The notes beneath the pieces were generated by a model that worked only from the letters and a program-made list of their open reading frames with translations, did no database searches and was not told the origin of the DNA. This document shows, piece by piece, positions 53,363 through 64,000 of a stretch of DNA of 64,000 nt. The DNA lies in assembly GCF_018320785.1 (NCBI RefSeq), contig NC_054888.1:21344438-21408437 (forward strand), written 5' to 3'. Position 1 is the stretch's first letter; each line of letters starts with the position of its first letter. The stretch comes from Cheilinus undulatus. Taxonomy: Eukaryota > Chordata > Actinopteri > Labriformes > Labridae. A program made the translations under genes and the position numbers.

Positions 53363-53804
53363 TTAAACAAAATGGAAATAAGGTCATCTCTTAAAAGAAT
53401 ACATTTTCACAGTAAATTTCCAAGTGACCTTTTAGGGAAAACTAGCTAGTTTTGTTAGCTGGCTAATCCTGCGCTAGCAAATTTTAGTTTAGACTGAAAA
53501 TATCATCTGGTGCAACTGAGTATCATGTGGTGCCACCACTGCTATTTGTACTCCATGATTTAAAAAAAAAACGCCCTAAATAAGCAATTATGTGCTTTTA
53601 TTTTGTACTAATATTTCATATGGATTCAGTCCTTTGTTTTTGTATTACTATGAGTATGTTTTTACTCAGTTTGAGTCTTTTTTATTCACTGAAAACTAAT
53701 AACTTTGGGAGAGATCATTCTATGCTCTGCAAAGTTTTATGGCAACACAACAGTATCACACTAACACACCCACATGAAAACAGCTCATCATGGCGCCCTC
53801 TACT

Positions 53805-54290
53805 GCCAACAGGAAGTGACGCAAATGGGTGATTTCTGCATTTTTCTTTGTGTGTTGACCCTATTATGCAGGGATTTTGACCCCAACTCCTCAATATCTG
53901 TCCCAACATTGACATTTTTCAGTAACAAATGCCCCAGTGGCCATGGCGACCATTTTGATCCTTCGCCATTAGACAGGAAGTGGGTCATTTCTGTATTATT
54001 CTTACTGTGTTGAACCTATCAGGCTTTGATTTTGACCTCAGCTTCTCCATAGCTGTCCCAACATTGAAATGCTTCAGTAACAGATGCCCCACAGGCCATG
54101 GTGGCCATTTTGATCCTTTGCCTCAGACAGGAAGTGGGTCATTTCTGTATTCCTCTTACTGTGTTGAACCTATGATTTTCACCTGAACTCCTTCATATCT
54201 GTCCCAAAATCAACATGTTTCATTACCGGATGCCTTAGTGGCCATGGCGGCCATTTTGATCCTTCTCCATGAGACAGGAAGTGTGTGTAA
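53805..54290. repeat. Degenerate minisatellite, about 150-160 bp unit
   Basis: The word CAGGAAGTG recurs near 53810, 53974, 54128 and 54274. Between copies the order is kept: GGGTCATTTCTGTATT, TGTGTTGAACC, CTGTCCCAACATTGA, GGCCATGGCGGCCATTTTGA. About three copies, each 10-20% diverged. Nothing coding. Confidence 0.75.
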
Positions 54291-54889
54291 CTCTCAAATT
54301 AAACATCCGACTGCCTTTAAATTTCACATAATGATCAGGGTATGTATCTCTACAAATTTCAATGTTAATGTCATGGTTTTGCTGTAGCGCCCCCTATTGT
54401 AACATGCAGTTAGCACTTCCAAAATAAAAATCCCAATCATTTTTTAAATTTTACATGATAAATGGTCCTTCCACCATCACTTCTAAAGATCTATATCCAC
54501 CTCTGACATACTGACACTGACTGTTGAGGGGCAGTACTTCTTCAAAGTGCACTGTGCAGATTTTTTGTAATGTAAGGATGCTTAAAGAAGTATTGTAAAT
54601 GGGCAGTAAATGGGACAGTGACAAATATGGTCAAAATGACGCCATTAGGTGGACAGTCCTACAAATCATAAATTTTAAGGTCAAAACAGTTTTGGCTTAT
54701 AATGGTGTTTAACATTTTTAAAATTGAGCAGCTCTTTTAAGTTTTAGATCCTGAAAAAAAATTAAATAAAGAAAGAAAACTTAGAATCCATTGGGTCTCT
54801 GCTTTTGTTGAAAATGAATATAAACGTAAAGTTTAACAGTTCCTATCTATTTACGTCACTCGTTGCCACGGTTACATCAAAACCAGAAA

Positions 54890-55500
54890 GAGGGTTAAAA
54901 ATGACAGAAACCTTCAAAAAATGGCAAAAATAGGGTAAAGGTGTCATAAAGCAGCAAATATGAGTTAGAACTGGCAAGAAAAAAATGGTGTAAATTGGTT
55001 AAATGTGGCAAAAAAATGGAGTAAAAGTGCCGAAAAGACTTTGTAAAAAATATGCATAAGATGGCAATAAGGGGAAATAAAATCAAAAGGTGGTGAAGTG
55101 GGTTAAAACTGACAGGACCTGACAAAAATTGGTTAAAGATGTCCGAAAGCACCAAATATAGGTTTAAACCAAAAAAAGTGACAAAAATTAGCAATAAAGG
55201 AGCAGACATAGGCAAAAAGCAGCAAAATTTGATTAAAAGTGCCAAAAATGGGGCAAAAATTTCCAATATCTTCAAACATGGGTCAAAAGCGGCAAAAATT
55301 GATTAAAAAAATGGCAACAGTGGCAAAAATTGTATATAAATGCCAAAACGAAGAGGCGAAACACTGGCCAAAAAGTGGAAAAAAGGCCAAATGACTAACA
55401 CTGGCTTATAGAAATGGCAAAAATGCAGTGAACCTACATTAAAAGGGTGAAAAGCAGCAAGAGGGTTAAAAGTGGCAAAGACAAAACAAATTTACAAAGA
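54890..55500. repeat. Degenerate tandem array, TGGCAAAAATGGG type (right copy)
   Basis: Irregular repetition of AAAATGGCAAAAAT, GGGTTAAAAGTGGC and GGCAAAAATTG words. It is the same motif class as 45460-45965 on the other side of the coiled-coil gene. Confidence 0.65.
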
Positions 55501-55764
55501 TAACAAATGAAGAATTTCATGTTTAAAACATCAACTTTCTGTAAAAGAAACTTTAACACTACATGTAAAAAAAATCAAAAAGGAAAAATATATTTTCAAG
55601 TTCATAAAGTCACATTTTTGAGGAAAAATATATTTTCCAGCTAAAACATCCAAAATTTTGAAAGCAAAAATTAATGTCTAAATAGTTGTAAATGTAGAAG
55701 ATAAAAACAGTTTCAAGTTAAATAGAAAAAAAATGAGTTGTTAGATTTGAATATTTTTAATTTA

Positions 55765-55945
55765 TGAGTGCAGGTGGTATAGTGGTTTTAGGTGTCCACC
55801 ATGTACGCAGTCAGCCCAGTTTCAAACCTGGCCTGTTGCTCTTTCCCGCACGTCTCTCCCCAGCTCTCTCATCCTTGTTTCTGATTCTGTCCACTGCCCG
55901 TGTGTCAAAAAAGGAATAAAAAGCCCAAAAAGAATAATTAAAAAA
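55765..55945 (+). mobile_element. tRNA-derived SINE
   Basis: A polymerase III box A-like stretch (TGGTATAGTGGTTTTAGG) and a box B-like stretch (GTTTCAAACCTGG) are spaced as in a tRNA. They are followed by a pyrimidine-rich body and an A-rich tail (AAAAAGCCCAAAAAGAATAA). Box B departs from consensus, so it is probably not transcribed. Confidence 0.65.
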
Positions 55946-57040
55946 AAAAAAAAGTAATTTCTGAGAAAAAAAAAAGAGTCTTTCTGGTTAAAAATGTCCT
56001 AAATTTAAGGAAAAACAAACATATTTCAACTTTTAAAAGTCATACATCTAGGAGGAGAAAAAACAGAAAAGTTTAGTGTTTAAAACATCATAAAATTTTG
56101 TTAAAATAATCTCAAAATTTTCAAGTTTAAAAAATAAAATTTTCTGAGGAAAAAAGTAAAGAAGAAAGTTGTTAGTTAAAATTTGCAAGAAAAGAAAAAT
56201 CAAGTTTCAAACATAAATTTATTACAAAAAAACTTGTAATTCTACAAGAACAACATATATAATTTGGGGGATTATAAAGTCAAAACTAGACAACTGGGTG
56301 AAAGAAAATCAAGCTTTTTCTGCTTGCCCACTGCAGTTGCAGGAATCAAGTCATCCTTTTTAAATGGAACAAGGAAATACTTGTTTTAGCCCATCATCAT
56401 CACATTATCATCTGGACCCCTCAGTAAACTGCATCAATCTAACCGTTTTTTTTTTTTTTTAATGTTTCTTGTGTATGTATGACTTGAAATAATCAAACAT
56501 GTAAAATATACAACTTTTTTTTTTTTCAACTTAAAATTTAAATAAAACTTAAAATATTTTTTTTCATTTTATCAAATTTTTCGCCAAATCTGAGGTGTGT
56601 GCCAATTTTGGTGAGTTTTTGAGCGTGTTTAGGGGGTCAAATTAAGGTTTAAAGAGGCATGGGAATATTAAGAAGAAAGAAATGGACCAGATACAACAGG
56701 GTCCTTGGCTGAAAGTATGGAGGACTGAGAGTGCCAAAATGAAATATATAATTCATATATATAATTCAGTCCTGTCAGAACACGTTGACGCTGGAATTTC
56801 GGACCCTGAACATGTGGCTAGCAAAGCAGAGGGATTTATTGAAGTTCTTGGGAGTTATTTCCGCTCTGTCTGACCAAGATATTGACCGAAGAGTGTTCAC
56901 CAAGTGTTGATTAACAGGTTTATTTGTCAGCGCAGTAGCAGATGTTGTATTGTTTCGTACACATACGTGTTTTGTCGAGTTTTTCAGCCACTTCAGGTGT
57001 CGTCATTGCTTTGTACGTAAACTACGCCTCTGTCATTAAC

Positions 57041-57112
57041 TGGTCCACTAGCTCAGTGCTAGGATAGACGTCTGTCACTCGGGAGATTAGGGTTCACATC
57101 CCCCCAGTGTCA
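57041..57112 (+). repeat. tRNA-like sequence (SINE head or tRNA relic)
   Basis: TAGCTCAGTGCTAGGATAGA (box A type) and GGGTTCACATCC (box B type) are spaced as in a tRNA. The stems are imperfect, so a functional tRNA is unlikely. Confidence 0.45.
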
Positions 57113-57271
57113 CAATTAATGATGTCTGTATGGTTTCTTTTATTTTTTTAATGATTTTATGGAATAAAAAACGATATGAACCTCTCTCTGTGTCCTAACA
57201 AGAACAATCACAAACCATTGCTTTGATCTGCAGGGCTGCCAGACAAGGGGATTCCCCACCTAACAAACACT

Positions 57272-57298
57272 CACACACACACACACACACACACACAA
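57272..57298. repeat. (CA)n microsatellite
   Basis: About 13 CA dinucleotides without interruption, inside the fold-back element. Confidence 0.9.
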
Positions 57299-57699
57299 AC
57301 ATGGTAGCAATCTAAGTTTGCGAACACTCTTCGGTCAATATCTTGGTCAGGGAGAGTGGAAATAACTCCAAGATCTTCAATAAATCCCTCTGCTTTGCTA
57401 GCCACATGTTCAGGGTCTGAAATTCCAGTGTCAACATTCCCTGACGGGACTAAAATATCTGTTATTAACTTACGGGAAAGCTCATGCAGGTCCTCAGTGA
57501 TAGCTACCATGTTTGTGTGTTAGTTTGTTTGGTGGGAAACGCCCCCATGTGGCAATCCTGCAGACCAAACCAATGGTTTGTGACTGTTCAGTTTTAGTCC
57601 CGCCCACTGAGTTTGATGGGAGAGGATGACAGATAAAATTAATTCATGATGCACTGCTGGAGCAGGAACCATGAATTAATTAGATAGCTATCACCAATT

Positions 57700-58026
57700 T
57701 AAATTAATTCATGACACATTTAATTAATTCATGACAAATTTAATTAATTCACGACACATTTAATTAATTAATGGTACATTTAATTAATTAATGACATATT
57801 TAATTAATCCATGGTACATTTAATTATTCATGGCACTTTTAATTACTTAATGACACATTCAATGAATTAATGGTACATTTAATTAATTAATGACATATTC
57901 AATTACTTAATGGTACATTCAATGAATTAATGGTACATTTAATTAATTAATGACATATTCAATTACTTAATGGTACATTTAATTAATTAATGGCACATTT
58001 AATTAATTAATGGCACATTTAATTAA
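57700..58026. repeat. AT-rich minisatellite, about 20 bp unit
   Basis: Repeats of AATTAATTAATGACACATTT with small variants (GGTACATTT, GACATATTC, GGCACATTT), about 16 copies. It lies in the right part of the fold-back element. Confidence 0.9.
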
Positions 58027-58204
58027 TCAATGAATTATATATTTCATTTTGGCACTCTCAGTCCTCCATAGCTCAGTGGCAGACCTTTAAAGAACAACAC
58101 AAAGTCATTACGAGTCTTTCAAACCAGTGTGTATGTGTGCTCTGAGCAGATCCAGACCGGGATACTGGTGTAGAGGCGGTTCTTTTAGACAAATATCTCC
58201 TGTC

Positions 58205-58327
58205 ATATAAGGATCCTAGAGAGAGAGAGAGAGCGAGCAGAAACAGACACTAGAGAGAGGAGACAGTCACACCTCTTCATTCTGCGTCTGCTCAGTGTCC
58301 GGGGTTAAACTCTGTCTCCATGTGAAG
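58205..58327 (+). promoter_or_regulatory. Candidate promoter and 5' UTR exon of the RERG-like gene
   Basis: A TATA-like TATAAGG near 58206 is followed by a GA-rich stretch. A donor (GTGAAG followed by GTCAGT) lies at 58327/58328. The acceptor at 58463 precedes the coding exon by 27 bases of leader. The start site is inferred. Confidence 0.45.
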
Positions 58328-58490
58328 GTCAGTATCACTGCAAACTTTAATAAATAACTTAAACTTGATTTCAGATGATTGTTTTGCAAGGCTTACGGAC
58401 ATCTAGCTCTGCTTTTACTCCTTTATGGTGCATTAATTTTTGTGCTTTGGTTTTTCTCTGCAGGATCTCAAAGTGGACTGGAGCAGAGAA

Positions 58491-61400
58491 ATGGTTCCAG
58501 TTAAACTCCTCATACTGGGAGCTCACAACACGGGAAAAACAGGTACGTTACTGACTGCAGACACAAACATCATCACATGTAGAGGGGAGTTCAGGGTTAT
58601 GTAAGAGATGCATAAGGTGGACCTGCTGTCACAGGATCCTCACGTGAAGATGAGGAGTTAAGGGTTAAGTTTAGGGTGAAGTTTTGGTCACGCTTTAAGA
58701 GGATTTGCTAAATATGGAAACCTTACTGTGCTCTGAAGTTGACCCCTTTTGTTCGGCAATAAAGAGTAAGTGTTCCCAGCATGCCTTCTAAACTCAAATT
58801 AATTGGTCAAAATGCGGCACATCTCTCTGTAACCATTCCAGAACCTTCAAAGAAAAACACAACTCCAAAGATTGATTTTGAACAGTTATATATTCATATA
58901 TGTTTTGCTACAGCTTCACTCAATCTCATGGGAATTTGTCTCATTTTAGAGATCCGTCTCTTTTGACACAGCTTAGTGAAAAAAGACGGTCTTTTGAATC
59001 CCAAACGCCTCTTAATCTGGTACCAGCTTTGTAAATGTGGATTACATAACAACAAAAAACAAAGAAAGCAAACTGTCTCTCCAAGCTCCTGTTATTCATA
59101 GAAAAGAACCAGTTCGTTTATGGACAACACATCACAACTCAGAATTTATTTTCTTAAATTGGGGGTATTATGACTTTTTTCAAGGCTTTACACCATCTCT
59201 CTGATACCCACGTAATAGCTTTACATGGTTTACAGCTCAAAAAACTCCTTATGTTTCTCACACTGGTGCTCCACAGACCTGCTTTCCTCCGATTGGCCGA
59301 TTTTCCAGAGGATGGCCGGTGGCAGGACTCAATGTTTTGTGTCCGCCCCCTCCAAAATAGCTATGTTTACGTACTTGTAAACTTTGAATGAACCGATATA
59401 CATGATATATACATCTGTATGTGTTAGACCTGGAGTCTGACCCTGATAGTTTGGAGAGAGAGGGGGAAGAAAACCAGCAGCAGTAAAAGGTAAAGCAGGA
59501 CATATATGTTTGGTGAGTGTTTAATTACTGTGTTGCTAAATGGCTAAAAGGCCTTGTGGGGTCTGTCTGTTCAGCTTTGCTGGCAGCACGGATGAACCAG
59601 TCAAGAGATCCTATTGCGATGACCTCATCAGTTCGCTCCATCGAAATCTCGTCTCGGGAAGATCTCGGAGAGATTCCCAATGAACCGTTTTCACGAGTTT
59701 ACACTCTAATTCCAAGATTACTGCCACATACGTTTATCTTGCGGTTTGAAAATTTACATACGTGAAGTATGGACACCCAACATTGTGACTTTATATTTAT
59801 GTTTTAAAAATTGGAAAAGTATAATACCCCCTCTTTAAGAGTATATCAGAGTTTCCAATAAAAGCAAGCCTAGAATCATTTGGAAAGGAAAAGATGAGGA
59901 TGAAAACCATTATTGATGCATCCTTTATGAGTCCAGTGAGCTCTCAAACTGCAGGCACAAATGTCAAACAAGCATGGCTCTCCATTTAAACACAGAGAAG
60001 GAGAGAGGCACAATTTTAACATGTTTAGATCACACACAGAGGTGTAACTACCTTCAGTATGTACAGTATGTAAGACTGTGCCTGCTCACTGTTTGGGTCT
60101 GCTTTGTGTCTGCAGCTCTGTGTGTTCGTTTCATAACCAAGCGCTTCATCGGGGAATACGACCATAAAAAGGGTAAAATATCCACAACCGTAAACATTGC
60201 TGACATGGAATAAAAAGCTGTAAAGAGCACGTCTCATTAGCATCTCTCACTGACAGGATAAAAACATTTAATACATGTGTTTTCTCACAGAGATGACTTA
60301 CAGGTGCAGCCGTTTGGTGGATCAGGAAGCTGTGGAGCTGGAGATTCTGGACATAGCTTCTAAGGTAAATTTACACCTCCTTTTGCTAGTTTTATTGAAT
60401 TATTTACAGTAGGTGGCACATTAGCAAAACATATAATACACATTTAGATATGTAGAGGAGCAGACCCTAATCAAGTGAGATTTGATGCCAATTAGAAGTT
60501 TCATATTAAAGTTACAGTGACTTACAGTGAAATTGAGATGAAGCTTGTAGACTTCCTGTTGGGATTTTTTAGCATGGGTCCAAGAGGTTTTTTTTGTAGG
60601 TTGTATGATGACCAAAAATGATAAGCCTAGGCTGAATGGTGTGCGGGGGCTGAATATTCAAAGGGAAATTTTTAAAAATCAGGGGCAGAAATGTTCAACT
60701 GCCACAAGGGGGTGCTGTCATATAGTAATGATATTGATGCATACATGTATTCAGAATCAATGTGTGATCATCCCTGTTAAGTTTGGTGATGATTGACATA
60801 AGCACTAAAAAGCTATATGGCATTATTGGTGAAATTGCACTGCAAAAAATGTTCAAAAATAGTAGTTGAAGTTTGGGCTCCTGTCATGGCCCTACCCTAT
60901 GGTGAAAACTCACAGTTTGCACAGTTTAAAATCTTTAGGTTGTCTAGTATGAGTGAAAAAAATTGTGGAGACAGTTGGATGAAATCCCTTGGAGTAGTTC
61001 ATTGAAATATAAATCTCATGAATCGCACAAATACCTCAAAATTTGACCTTTAGTTGTTTATAGTGCGCTTCCTGTACATTTTAGAGGATGGCCCCAAGAG
61101 ACTTTTTTTTTCGTTTAATCATGATGCATATGTGTATCAATTTTCATGCCCGTATCTTTTACCCAGTCCCCTATCTCACATTTGCTTGATGGACTTTCAC
61201 GATTCTACCAAAGTACAAACATTTCCACTGTGGAACAAATTTCTGCAAAGTTTGGTGAGTGTTTGGGTCCTAGCCGACCCTACCAAAATGTCAAACTTTG
61301 TAAATACAAGTGCATCCATGTTACGTCAAATAGGAGATCACATGTCAAACTTTTCTTCTGTTAGCATGTTTTTCCTGTGAGGTTTTAAGTATTTTTATTA

Positions 61401-62348
61401 AACATGGTGTTATTTTCCTGCAGGAGAGCTCTGTGTCGTCTCTGGAGTCGTCGATCCGCTGGGCAGACGGTTTCCTGCTGCTTTACTCCATCACACAACG
61501 CCTCAGCTTCATGGAGGTCCCTCGACTCAAGAAACTCATCGAGCAAACCAAACAGAGCCTGGGTAAAGAGATCGCTCACTCAATAGTGGAGAAAATACTA
61601 AAATAAGACCCACTGACATCAGATTTGCAATTCAATAATGATTTAAAGACACGTCTTGAGAGTTAAAAAGTCTCTCTGGGTAGCTCTTGACCAGAGATCA
61701 GAGTCACAAGCTTTCTGTTCCTTGATTGCATTTTTGCAGAAAAAACATTTTTGATAATTTAAAGCTGTTTACTTTGGTATAGTGGATTCAAAAGTCTGAA
61801 ACCGTGCTTAGGATTATACCCAACATGCAGCTTAACCTGTGGTGTGATTTTAACTGAAACAGTGCATGTGTTGCAGCAGACATGTTCTCCATACTTCGTC
61901 CTTTTTTTTAATAACATGGACTCAAAACTCGGCCTGCTGTAGTAGCATTCCCCTGCTTTATAGTCTCAATAATTTATGGTTTGTTTTTGTGTGTGTAACG
62001 TCTGTGTCTCAGTTGTTCCCACAGTGCTGGTCGCCAATAAATCTGACCTGGAGATCGGCAGGCAGGTGACGACAGAAGAAGGACAGAGATTGGCCAAAGA
62101 TTTAAGGTCTGATTTCATCTCTGTTTGCAGTTTGATACTTTTTCAATGTCAGGTGTTATTTAAGAGGATACATAAACTTAGTGTGTAGTGTTCAGATTAG
62201 AAACAAGGCTTCATCATCTGCATATTGAAGTGTAGATAAAAAAAAAAAAACATCTGCTCCGTCTGTGTTTGCCCAGGTGTGGTTTCAGAGAGCTGTCGGT
62301 AGCAGAAACTGTTCTAGCTGTGGAAACCGCCGTGTTTCAGCTCATCAG
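58491..62348 (+). CDS. rergl: Ras-like small GTPase, RERG/RERGL type (3' end missing)
   Basis: Small GTP-binding protein of the Ras superfamily, RERG branch. Coding exons 58491-58542, 60116-60172, 60291-60364, 61424-61562, 62013-62106 and 62277-62348 join in phase to about 162 residues; the donor after 62348 (AG, GTTTGT) implies a last exon of about 40 residues that I could not find. Motifs: P-loop G10-AHNT-GKT17; FITKRFIGEYD as in RERG and RERGL; the switch II segment is DIASK (57-61) instead of DTAGQ, so the catalytic glutamine is Lys61; WADGFLLLYSIT; guanine-binding NKSD 116-119; late SVAE. RERGL also departs from consensus at switch II, and SVAETVLAVE fits RERGL more than RERG. The protein probably has little or no intrinsic GTP hydrolysis. 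Intron 1 contains a MITE. Confidence 0.82.
59161..59831. mobile_element. MITE-like element in the RERG-like gene's first coding intron
   Basis: The left end GGGGGTATTATGACTTTTTT and the reverse complement of the right end (GGGGGTATTATACTTTTCC) agree over about 18 bases. No clear target duplication. No coding frame of known type. Confidence 0.6.
60530..61330. repeat. Degenerate direct repeat, about 500 bp unit
   Basis: CTTCCTGTTGGGATTTTTTA near 60556 and CTTCCTGTACATTTTAGAGG near 61069 each lead into CCAAGAG.(C)TTTTTTTT and a stretch on weather-like variable tails. They look like two diverged copies of one fish repeat; similar phrases (AGGAAGTG, GGGGGTGCTG) recur in the 53.8-54.4 kb array. 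Confidence 0.45.
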
Positions 62349-62739
62349 GTTTGTGTTTTTATTTTTGCTCTGACCTCACATGGCAGCAGCCTGTGCATTT
62401 AGGCATGTCGACATGGGAAGATGGTGAGCTAATGTTTAAAGTGAGCATCGGAATGGGGAATAAACATGATTCATTCATGGTTGTTGGTTGTCCCACTTAA
62501 ATCTGTTATCACTATCAGAAAGTGTTTTTAGGAGAAGCTCTACTTTAACCGCTATAATTACTATAATCAGTCCTCTCCATTTCATTATCATCTTGGCTGC
62601 TGTTACACTGTTCAGTTGCCATCAAACGTTGTAAAAACTGTTAATTCTTCACACACTGTTTCCTCTTTACTGCCATTACAGCAATATGAAAGAAAATACA
62701 TTTAAGATTGATACATGGACAGGAAAGGAAATTTATCTC

Positions 62740-64000
62740 TTTCTACATCTCCCTCTTCTATTTCTCTGCATCTCTCTCTACCTTTTCTACATCTCTCACT
62801 ACTTTTTCTAACTCTCTCACTACTTTTTCTACATGTCTCACTACTTTTTCTAAATCTCTCTCTTTGTTTCTACATCTCTCTCTACTTTTTCTACATCTTT
62901 CTCTACTTTTCTACAGCTCTAACTACTTTTTCTACATCTCACTCTACTTTTTCTAAATCTCTCACTACTTTTTCTACATCTCACTCTTCTTTTTTCTATA
63001 TCTCTCATTTCTTTTTCTATATCTCTCTCTATTTTTCTACATCTCTTACTATTTTTCTAAAGCTCTCTCTACTTTTTCTACTTCTCACTACTTTTTCTGC
63101 ACCCCCTCTACTTTTTCTACACCTCTCTCTACTTTTCTTCATCTCTCTGTACTTTTTCTACATCTCACTCTACTTTTTCTGCATCTCTCTCTACTTTTTT
63201 TACATCTCACTACTTTTCCTTCATCTCTCTCTACTTTTTCTATATCTCACTCTACTTTTTCTATATCTCTCGCTTCTTTTTCTACATCTCTTTCTACTTT
63301 TTCTGCATCTCTCTTTACTTTTCTTCATCTCACTCTACTTTTTCTAAATCTCTCACTACTTTTTCTACATCTCACTCTTCTTTTTTCTATATCTCTCACT
63401 TCTTTTTCTATATCTCTCTCTATTTTTCTACATCTCTTACTATTTTTCTAAAGCTCTCTCTACTTTTTCTACTTCTCACTACTTTTTCTGCACCCCCTCT
63501 ACTTTTTCTACACCTCTCTCTACTTTTCTTCATCTCTCTGTACTTTTTCTACATCTCACTCTACTTTTTCTGCATCTCTCTCTACTTTTTTTACATCTCA
63601 CTACTTTTCCTTCATCTCTCTCTACTTTTTCTATACCTCTACTTTTTCTACATCTCACTCTACTTTTTCTATAACTCTCGCTTCTTTTTCTACATCTCTT
63701 TCTACTTTTTCTGCATCTCTCTTTACTTTTCTTCATCTCTCTCTACTTTTCTGCATCTCTCTTACTACTTTTTCTACATCTCACTCTACTTTTTCTACAT
63801 CTCCCACTACTTTTTCTACATCTCTCACTACTTTTTCTATATCTCACTCTACTTTTTCTATATATCTCACTTCTTTTTTTACATCTCTACTTTTTCTTCA
63901 TCTCTCTTTACTTTTCTACATCTCTCTACTTTTCTACAACTCTCTCTACTTTTTCTACATCTCACTCTACTTTTTCTGCATCTGTCTCCACTTTTCTTCA
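62740..64000. repeat. Pyrimidine-rich satellite-like array
   Basis: Continuous repetition of CTACTTTTTCTACATCTCTCT and variants (unit about 18-22 bases) to the window's end. A higher-order copy is visible: 62940-63330 and 63331 onward match for nearly 391 bases. The reading frames through it (for example 210 residues at 62715) are translations of the repeat and not genes. Confidence 0.9.

Larger units (their letters stand above)
56717..58069. mobile_element. Fold-back element with perfect 40 bp inverted ends (1.35 kb)
   Basis: The left end 56717-56756 (ATGGAGGACTGAGAGTGCCA...) is the exact reverse complement of 58030-58069. A second, inner inverted pair of about 130 bases (56767-56900 against 57321-57455) carries the same protein-like phrase ISDPEHVASKAEGFIE on opposite strands. 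A tRNA-like segment, a (CA)n run and an AT-rich 20 bp minisatellite lie inside. It carries no transposase. Confidence 0.8.

Noticed and set aside
54895-55275. 126-residue minus-strand frame rich in Phe and Leu
   Set aside because: It is the complement of the degenerate TGGCAAAAATGGG array; composition explains it.
57041-57112. A functional tRNA gene
   Set aside because: Box A and box B are recognisable, but the stems do not pair well and it sits inside a fold-back element. I keep it only as a tRNA-like relic.
62715-63347. 210-residue open frame rich in Leu, Phe and Ser
   Set aside because: It is a translation of the pyrimidine-rich tandem repeat, with no start context, splice support or domain.

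Overview
The window is nuclear DNA of a bony fish, very probably a teleost. It holds spliced vertebrate genes with GT-AG introns, intronic Tc1-type, hAT-type and L2-like elements, and a nucleoside hydrolase of a kind that mammals lack. About 10% or less is coding; the rest is introns, AT-rich spacer and layered transposon remains. Exon boundaries were set by hand, from splice signals, reading phase and similarity to remembered vertebrate proteins. No search was run.

Layout, left to right. (1) 132-14750, plus: the 3' two thirds of ptk2b (Pyk2 tyrosine kinase), from the FERM F3 lobe to the stop, 22 exons. (2) 16156-26325, plus: a complete inosine-uridine-type nucleoside hydrolase gene, 7 coding exons and 318 residues. 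Its second coding intron holds a stack of elements inserted into one another. (3) 29990-33900, minus: complete unc50, 257 residues. (4) 34800-43585, plus: complete ndufs1, the 75 kDa subunit of respiratory complex I, 18 coding exons and 731 residues. It is head to head with unc50. (5) 47208-51416, plus: one uninterrupted 1402-residue reading frame for a long coiled-coil protein with a C-terminal hydrophobic segment. I do not recognise it. A hAT element sits exactly at its end and supplies its stop codon. (6) 52475-58200: no gene seen; MITEs, minisatellites, a tRNA-derived SINE and a 1.35 kb fold-back element. (7) 58205-62348, plus: a small Ras-like GTPase of the RERG/RERGL type, lacking its last exon. 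(8) 62740 to the end: a pyrimidine-rich satellite-like array.

The genes do not form a pathway. ndufs1 (respiration), unc50 (Golgi/ER membrane trafficking), ptk2b (adhesion and calcium signalling), the hydrolase (nucleoside salvage) and the GTPase are ordinary neighbours. The most unusual locus is the 47.2-52.5 kb coiled-coil gene. It is intronless in its coding part, grows by in-frame 180 bp units and triplicated C-terminal units, and ends inside a transposon terminus.
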